NCBI RefSeq assembly: GCF_000327385.1
Contig: NW_008711185.1
Location: 558,149 to 622,148 of the forward strand
Source: Lottia gigantea
Lineage: Eukaryota; Mollusca; Gastropoda; Lottiidae
Reading direction: 5' to 3'
Length of the DNA: 64,000 nucleotides
Shown in pieces: positions 54,101 through 63,100 of this stretch (position 1 is the stretch's first letter; the number at the start of each line of letters is the position of its first letter). The position numbers and the translations under genes were made by a program. The notes beneath the pieces were generated by a model. The model was not told the origin of the DNA, did not search any database, and saw nothing but the letters and a program-made list of their open reading frames with translations.

Positions 54101-57100
54101 TTTTTGTATTCAATAAACACATATCTGTTGTCTGCGTCTAGCTTAACCTAACATTTAACAGAGAATCTGGAAGGCATTCAGAGTCATTTGTAGAAAAAAC
54201 ATCTATATCTGCAGTTTTAATCAGAAACAAAAGTTCTAGTAACCCATTTTCACTGCCTGGTCTAATGTATTTATAGAAAATAAACCAGCCTAGGGCTATT
54301 TGGGTTTTACCCTGTTTTGGTATGGTTATTTGTGTGCTTTCCATTTCCATTTTAGGAATTTGTTTACACTCGTCAGCAGATATTCCAACACGTAAATCAC
54401 TAGTAAGGTCTCCTTTGATTCAATTTCTCTAAGCTGTCAACTTCCATTTTTAGATCCAACAAAATGCTGTTAGCTAAGTGTAAATTATATAACAAAAGTC
54501 AATAATATAGCAGAAAATAAATAATGTAGCAGACATGATGCATTTTCAGAAAGATGCATGTCAAAGTTATTAAAACACATATTTCATGTGTCATAATGTT
54601 TGTCAATGTTTCACTGTGACACTTTTTCTTGAAAAGGAACCATTGGCCTTACAACTACAAACCTATTGTTGGTAATACAAGAAAATATATCCATGTTTTT
54701 ATTCTCTATGAACACTGGAATATTGTGCAGATAGCCACAAATCAAAATCTAACTTGTCTTCTGTTTGTTCTATTCATCTGTGATTTTTGTTAATGGTATT
54801 AACAAGTACTGTATGACTTTTATTGAATTTGAACTATAAAATTAGTACTGTTACTGGTGTTGCTGGCAAGGGGGGACCTAATGCCACTCTGCTACTTGGC
54901 TATCAACTCTGCTTACCTTATGGAGGATCAACATAGCTAATATTTTTTAAATTTTTTGATAATTTTAATTTGATGGTAATCATAAATGTGGACCTCAAAA
55001 CCCTTTTGGAGCTAAAATACTTCTTGAAAAAAAATTCATTATGTTATTGGAAAGGCCAATCCTGTCTTTAATGCCTGGTTATAAGATGCGAACATTGAGT
55101 CCTACCTGATTATCTTGATTAATGTTCTTCTCATCTGCCAACTGTTCCTCCAGAGATTTCTGCATCTTTAAAGCTTCTTCTCTAACAGATCTAATTTCTT
55201 CATCTCTCTCCAGTAAACCCTTCAATTAATTTACATACATGTTAAACATGAATAACAAGACATATGATTTAATTTGATTGCTTGATATGGTTTTACCTTT
55301 ATAAATCAAATAAGTATAAATACCCTGAAGATTTCCAAACAATGATTTTCTCCCCTGAGTTGGCTCATATACACCACTTCAAAGTCATGAATAATTCATA
55401 AGATGGGTGTATTTTATTGGTCTCCTAGCTATTCTCTAATGGTTGTTGATTAATTGGAAGTGATATTACCTACACAAACAAACGATTCGCAATGAAACAA
55501 CAAATTTCAAAATAAGAACTATCCTGATTGGTCGACTTGAAGTCAAAACATTAAACTATAATGCTACTGTCACAATATTGGGTCATTTTACCCATGCAAC
55601 TGCAACTTCAAATAAATACCAAACTATGGTTCTAAATTGTTAAAGGTCGAATAAGGTTGAAAAACCAAATTGTTCAGAAACTGTCAGCCACTAAAATTAA
55701 AGTCAAACAGACATTTTAGCTCATCTGGTCACCGTCAAAACATAAACAGAACTAGTCCATTTCAAAAAGATAAGGAAGTCGTCAGTAGATGACTTTAATA
55801 TGAACAGGAAAAGGGAATTGGGTACAAAGGCTTCATTCAAGCCTGTGTGAACATCATGCGTTCGTTCTCCTTTCTAGTTTAAATTTAACGCATTTTCGTG
55901 CCAACATTTACGAATTGTGTGTGAGGAATGGTCGAATGTAGCATAAGTGTATACTCTTGGTCTGCCTTCGGCACAGTTATTCAAAATATCTAATTCTTAA
56001 AGCCACATTAAGTTCTTCCATGTGTGGGAACAACTTTTTCATGTTAATCCAATTTCTATATCAAACTTCTTTAACAACTCACTTTATAACAATGCACAGC
56101 AACACTCTTTATAATAACACACAGCAACACTCTTTATAATAACACACAGCAACACTCTTTATAATAACACATTTTATAACAACACACAGCAACACTCTTT
56201 GTAACAACACACTTTATAATAACACACAGCAGCAATCTTTATAATAACACACAGCAACACTCTTTATAACAACACATTTTATAACAACACACAGCAACAC
56301 TCTTTATAACAACACACTTTATAATAACACACAGCAGCAATCTTTATAACAACAGACTTTATAATAACACACAGCAACACTCTTTATAACAACATACTTT
56401 ATAACAACACACAGCAACACTCTTTATAACAACACACAGCAACACTCTTTATAATAACACACAGCAACACTCTTTATAACAACACACAGCAACACTCTTT
56501 ATAACAACACACTTTATAATAACACACAGCAGCAATCTTTATAACAACAGACTTTATAATAACACACAGCAACACTCTTTATAACAACATACTTTATAAC
56601 AACACACAGCAACACTCTTTATAACAACACACAGCAACACTCTTTATAATAACACACAGCAACACTCTTTATAACAACACACAGCAACACTCTTTATAAC
56701 AACACACAGCAACACTCTTTAAAATAACACACAGCAACACTCTTTATAACAACACATTTTATAACAACACACAGCAACATTCTTTATAACAACACACTTT
56801 ATAATAACACACAGCAGCACTCTTTATAACAACAGACTTTATAATAACACACAGCAACACTCTTTATAACAACATACTTTATAACAACAAACAGCAACAC
56901 TCTTTATAACAACACACAGCAACACTCTTTATAACAAAACTCATTATAACAATGCACAACAACACTCTTTATAACAACGCACAACAACACACTTAACAAA
57001 ACACAGCAACACTCTTTATAACAACACACTTTATAACAACACACAACAACACACTTTATAACAACACACAGCAACACTCTTCAAAACAACGTACAACAAC

Positions 57101-60100
57101 ACACTTTATAACAACACACAGCAACACACTTTATAACAGCGCACAACAACACACTATATAACAACACACAGCAACACTCTTAAAAACAACACACAGCAAC
57201 ACACTTTATAACAACGCACAACAACACACTTTATAACAACACACAGCAACACTCTTTAAAACAACGTACAACAACACACTTTCATCTCTGAAATGTTAGG
57301 TCTATTTTATCAGTTTTTTCTGGGAAACTGAGTTTTCTATTTCTACTTTTTTTGCTCTTTCTTGTGGACAGTTTAAAGGAGTGAGTAACAGAGTGACAGA
57401 AAGAGAGGAAAAGAGACAACTGACGTTATCAATTCTAGAATTTTTCTTCCTGAAGATTGTAATACTATTTCAGACAAATTCTAAAAAATTGTCATCATTC
57501 TGAATAAACAAGAATTCCATTTTGGATTGACAAATGTCCTTATTCAATTGAGTGATTAAATTCTAAAAAATTGTCTTCATTCTGAATAAACAAGAATTCC
57601 ATTTTGGATTGACATATGTCCTTATTCAATTGAGTGATTAGTCAAACCCTCTAAATGCGTTACTCTATATACCTTTTGAAAACAAAAGGACTGGTTGTTT
57701 TTATGTTTTGACGAAACCTGGATGAGCAAAAATATCTGTGTTTGAATTTAATTTCAAATCTACAAGGCTGCTCATAGTAAACAAATAAGATGAGAAGGAA
57801 ATCAAGAAGATGGTTTGAACAGGTTTCTTTTATTCTGCTGGATCAAAGGTTTCCTATTTGGAAGTAAATGTAATTAAGATACATAAATGTTGATGTATCA
57901 ACTTTGTCTGTCCTCAAAACAATGTCATTATAGATTATATACTATATATGTAGTATATATATATATAATAGTATAATATAAGAGGTTGGGTATAGCCAAT
58001 CATGTAACAATACGATACGTAACACGATACAATGCATATTGGCAAATAAATAAAATCGACATATTGGCTATTAAATAAAATCAGCATATTGGCTATTAAA
58101 TAAAATCAGCATATTGGCTATTAAATAAAATCAGCATATTGGCTATTAAATAAAATCAGCATATTGGCTATTAAATAAAATCAGCATATTGGCTATTAAA
58201 TAAAATCAGTATATTGGCTATTAAATAAAATCAGCATATTGGCTATTAAATAAAATCAGCATATTGGCTATTAAATAAAATCAGTATATTGGCTATTAAA
58301 TAAAATCAGCATATTGGCTATTAAATAAAATCAGCATATTGGCTATTAGATAAAATCAGTATATTGGCTATTAAATAAAATCAGCATATTGGCTATTAAA
58401 TCAGCATATTGGCTATTAGATAAAATCAGCATATTGGCTATTAAATAAAATCAGCATATTGGCTATTAGATAAAATCAGCATATTGGCTATTAAATAAAA
58501 TCAGCATATTGGCTATTAAATAAAATCAGCATATTGGCTATTAAATAAAATCAGTATATTGGCAATTAAATAAAATCAGCATATTGGCTATTAAATAAAA
58601 TCAGCATATTGGCTATTAGATAAAATCAGCATATTGGCAATTAAATAAAATCAGTATATTGGCTATTAGATGAAATCAGCATATTGGCTAGTAGAATTGA
58701 TACATGTAGTGTGACATGTCATATGGAGATGTAGCGATATATCATGCCCGCACTATATCAAATAATGGTACAAACCTCTTTTAGCTTGCGTATAGTTTCC
58801 GTCTGATCATCTATCATTTTGGTTTTAATTTTCACTATGTCTGTTTCACGCTGAAAAAGATACGTAACTGAAGGTTAAAATATAACAATCTTTAACGATT
58901 AATCTATAGGTTATTCTCCACCCTTAAGCTTAAGCTATCATGTCCTCTATTAAATACAGTTTCTACTGTATATACAAGAAAGCGAAATTAATATTCATTC
59001 TGAAAGATGGTGTTCATTTAATTCAAAAACACTTACATTAATATTTTTTTGCATAGTATTTAATTCATATTGTAAAGTTTCTATTTTAGCTTCTAATCGA
59101 CCTCTATCTTGAGCCAGTGAAGAGCCTGAAATATATTGAAGAATCTATTAAATAACAGACACAATTTTATGGTATACTACTCCTTAGTTTTATTACACAC
59201 GATGTTTCAACAATCTTGTCATCTTCAGGTGAAGTGAAAAATATATAGTTTTATTTGAAAACTTCAGAATAAGTAGGAGATATATTTCAGTATAATTTGG
59301 CGTTTTATTTTGAAGAAACTCATACATAGATTTTCTGACACCGACCAAAAACATAGCATCTTGATTAGGTTTACGGAAACCTTTGAAATACCTCTGAGAA
59401 GATACTTTTAAGTTAAAACTTTCAGATTGATGTACTAATTATTAATTGGTCGGGCTTCTTGAGTACTTGATACTATTTTAGGAAACATCACACTATGTAG
59501 GAGAAACTGGCGTTTAGTTTGCCAAAAACACAGTGAATTGATTAGGTTTACGGAAACCTCTTAAATACTCAAATCAAATCTCAAATTAACAGAAAGATAC
59601 TTTAAGTTAAACTTTCAGGTAATGTAAGGAATAAATTCAACTAGATTTAGTATGTAGTTTGTAAATAAAATCAGATTGCTTCTTTTGGTGTGATACATTA
59701 ACAAATTAAAAAAGGTATAAAAAAAAAACATTGTTATCTTCATTAAGTTTATTTTAATCTATTTAACAGTATTGCAAGATAATATAAGAAAGTTACTCAT
59801 TCTAGTGAATCAATACAAGTAATATTGGAAACTGTATTATAACAAGTCATAACATTGAAATACTACTAGACATATAACACCCAGTTAACCAACATTCAAG
59901 TCAAATGTAGGCAATGTTACATACATGTTGCTTAAAGAGACTGTAAAGAGATTTACTAAAAAAATAAATTCTGTGTATCAGGGACACTGATATCATCAAT
60001 TTGCACCAATCCAATTTTCATTCAGACGTCTGTGATTCCTGCAATCAATTAAAACTAAGTGTTTGATAACGTTACTAATTTAAAGGTGTTGTGTGAAACA

Positions 60101-63100
60101 AGCTTATTTTGCACTCAGTGATGTCATTAAACACTTAGTTTTAGTGGAATTGCAGGAATCTCAGGTTTACAGGTTAGTTTGTAATGCTTTTCAGCACTGC
60201 CAAAAATAACACCATGGGGTAGAAAATGAAATCTATAAGAATCCTTCACTCATATTAAAGTTCTAAATTTGTACGGAGTTAAAAAAACATTCAAGAAAGT
60301 GTGAATTAAAATTGGAACAGCTCAGGGACATATATCAGTTAGTCTTTGAAAATTTAAATGAAACAGTTGTTTTTAGAGAATTTTCAGGACTAAAATGGAA
60401 ATGAAGACAAAAATTCCTTATTATTTTAGTTACTGTGCGTCAAATATAATCAATAATAACTATTTAAAGATCATTTTTATCATTAATTTCATTTTTATTA
60501 CAAAAGATTAATAATGGAAATTGACTTAAGTTTTTTATTTCATTTCAATTTAAAACCTTATTTTATCTTGAAGTGAAGAACAGAGACTAGATTCTGAAGA
60601 TGATGGTTTGTTTATCATACCATTAAAATACTATAACTATATAAATGTTTCACATTGAGTGGTAAAAGAAATTTGAACCTTTATATTTTATAATTTGCAG
60701 AATCATTGAAACCAAATAAATCTCACAATGGCTCCTACTCTATCTTTCCCTATTCACCTAGGATTAAATTTATATTGAATTTGGTACTACCTAAAAAATT
60801 TTATAGCAAGTGAAACCGTTCCAGTTGTAGTTCATATCAATCTTGCCAATTACATTAGTTCCTAAAGGTTATAGATAGAATAAAGATTTGGAAGAAAATT
60901 CTCACAAAAAAATATACAATATGATTGATTAGCAGTCAATCACAGGAAAATATTTGGATGCAATACCACTTAAATTGATCCCTGTATTTATCTAATGGGT
61001 TAAGTTTGTACCCAGCTGGATTATTGTCACTTACACCATAAAGTAAGCTCCCAATTCTCTGAGATAAAAAATATATTCTGCTAATCAGTACTTTCAAAGG
61101 CCAGTCTGAGACCTCTGTCATTTTTTACTCCTGTCTCATTTACTAATGGATTCAAGACTAGGCTAATAATGAAAACATAAGAGTTAACATTGTGCCATTG
61201 TATAAAACGGCCATTTTGTGCCGCTCCTTCTCCAATCCCAATAAATCAAAACTAATTGAATTTTATATCATTAAATTGGAATTGTAAAAGCCATTAATTG
61301 ATACTTTAATATGAAGTTGAAATTCACATATTTGTGAGAGATGGCAGTTTGAAGCACATATTCCTCATATTGATCAGGTGGTTCCTTCAATGGACATGGC
61401 AATCTTTTTAACAGATGATGTATTTTGCTTTATTCACTGATTGCTTAAATAAGGACAAAAGAATATTCAAGGCTATCAGACTGTAAAAACTGTATTAAAT
61501 TTTGATTGGAATCTTCCAGTTTGAAACTGACCTCTCACTAACGGAAATTAATTCAGTTTGGTGTCAAATTACATGTAGAAATTGAATATGATCAATAAGA
61601 TTTTTTTCATATCTGTCTCCATCAAGATTTCAATAGTCAATAGTTAGGTTACAATAAAATGATAATCAACAGTTCTTAATAGGTTTCATTTTCAACAGCT
61701 TGTGTTCGAATTAATTTCCTTAGCATATGATATCAAGACTTACACATGTAGCATGTCAGCTCAACATACAATATTTATACAATGTTATATTTTTAACTTC
61801 ATTTAAAGGGGTATTCCACTTTTTTTGTTAATAGTTTTCATTATCCAAAACATCATAACTTTTACCTGAAGATATTTCTTAAGTATGCTATTTATATCTT
61901 TGGATCTTCTTTATCAAACTGAATTTGTTTTAAAAGGGTAAATTAATACGGAGAGTACTAATTGTTGAATAATTAGTTTGACCTAGTTTTGGCGATTGGC
62001 TTTATAATGGCTCAATACAGTCTTTTACTCGAATCCGTACAGTAGTTTTCTAACAGCTTCCAAAAAGTAAAAAAAAATTAAAACCTAACATAATGTTTTT
62101 AAATATTTTTGGCATTTAAAAATTAATGGCTGGATCTTTTCAGTAAAAAATTTCAGATACGTTAAAGGGCACATAACTCTAGATTTTGGTGTATAGTTTT
62201 CACAAATGTGAGTAAAAAAAAATTCGACCTACAAAAAAAGCAGAATGTCCCTTTTAAGGTAGCTTGAGAAAAGCTTTATTTCCAAAGAACATCTTTAAAA
62301 TATTATTAATATTATTTCATCTTATATATATTTTATTTTTTTTGTATATATTGTATATGTTAGGATTTTGACATTTGTTTCTCGTGCATATAACAAACTT
62401 TCTTCAAAAAAATTTTTGCAAAAATCTTTTAATCTAACCAAGTAAATTTAATTGCCATTATTTATGTTTTTCTTCCATGTAAATTATACTCCGAGATGAT
62501 CCATCCATTTAAATTACTACTCGGGTATAATCAAAATTCAACGTTAGTTCTAATCAATTTACAATTCACTAATCCCGCTTATTTTATCAAATATTTCTCA
62601 TGTTTATTTATTTTATATTTTTGTATTCTTGATTTCTGATTATTTATGTTTTTCATTTATGTAAATTGTACTCTGAGATAATCTAATCCTCCTGAATTAT
62701 TACTCAGATATAATCAAAATCTAATCCAATATTCCTATAATCCTCAATTGATCAAAGATATGACTCAACTAATTAAGAAATCAAAAATAATCCTAATCCT
62801 CAACTGATCAAAGATATGACATGATTCACTCAATAATTTTTAGAAAATCAAAAACCTGTATTAACTGACTACTATATAAATCGCAAATTCAATGTCATTT
62901 CATAACCATTCCTCGACACTTGAAAAAGGATAATATTTCGAAAACCGGTTCGTGTCAATTGCGTAAGTTTTTGTTTTACTTGTTATAATTTTTCACATCA
63001 TTGTTAGCGTTATTTATCACCTAAATATATATTTTTTTGCATTTTTCATCTTGCTTTATATATCCCCAAACCCAGTTTGACTTATTTGCATAATTTGATC

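Larger units (their letters stand above)
32582..55105 (-). other. LRRCC1 22.5-kb intron
   Basis: Contains family A, B, C and D foldbacks, two SINEs, 55-bp and 39-bp minisatellites and a Penelope-like relic. Outside these (33.1-39.2, 45.4-45.9, 47.1-52.4, 53.4-55.1 kb) I see AT-rich sequence only, with no conserved frame flanked by splice sites on either strand. Confidence 0.65.
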
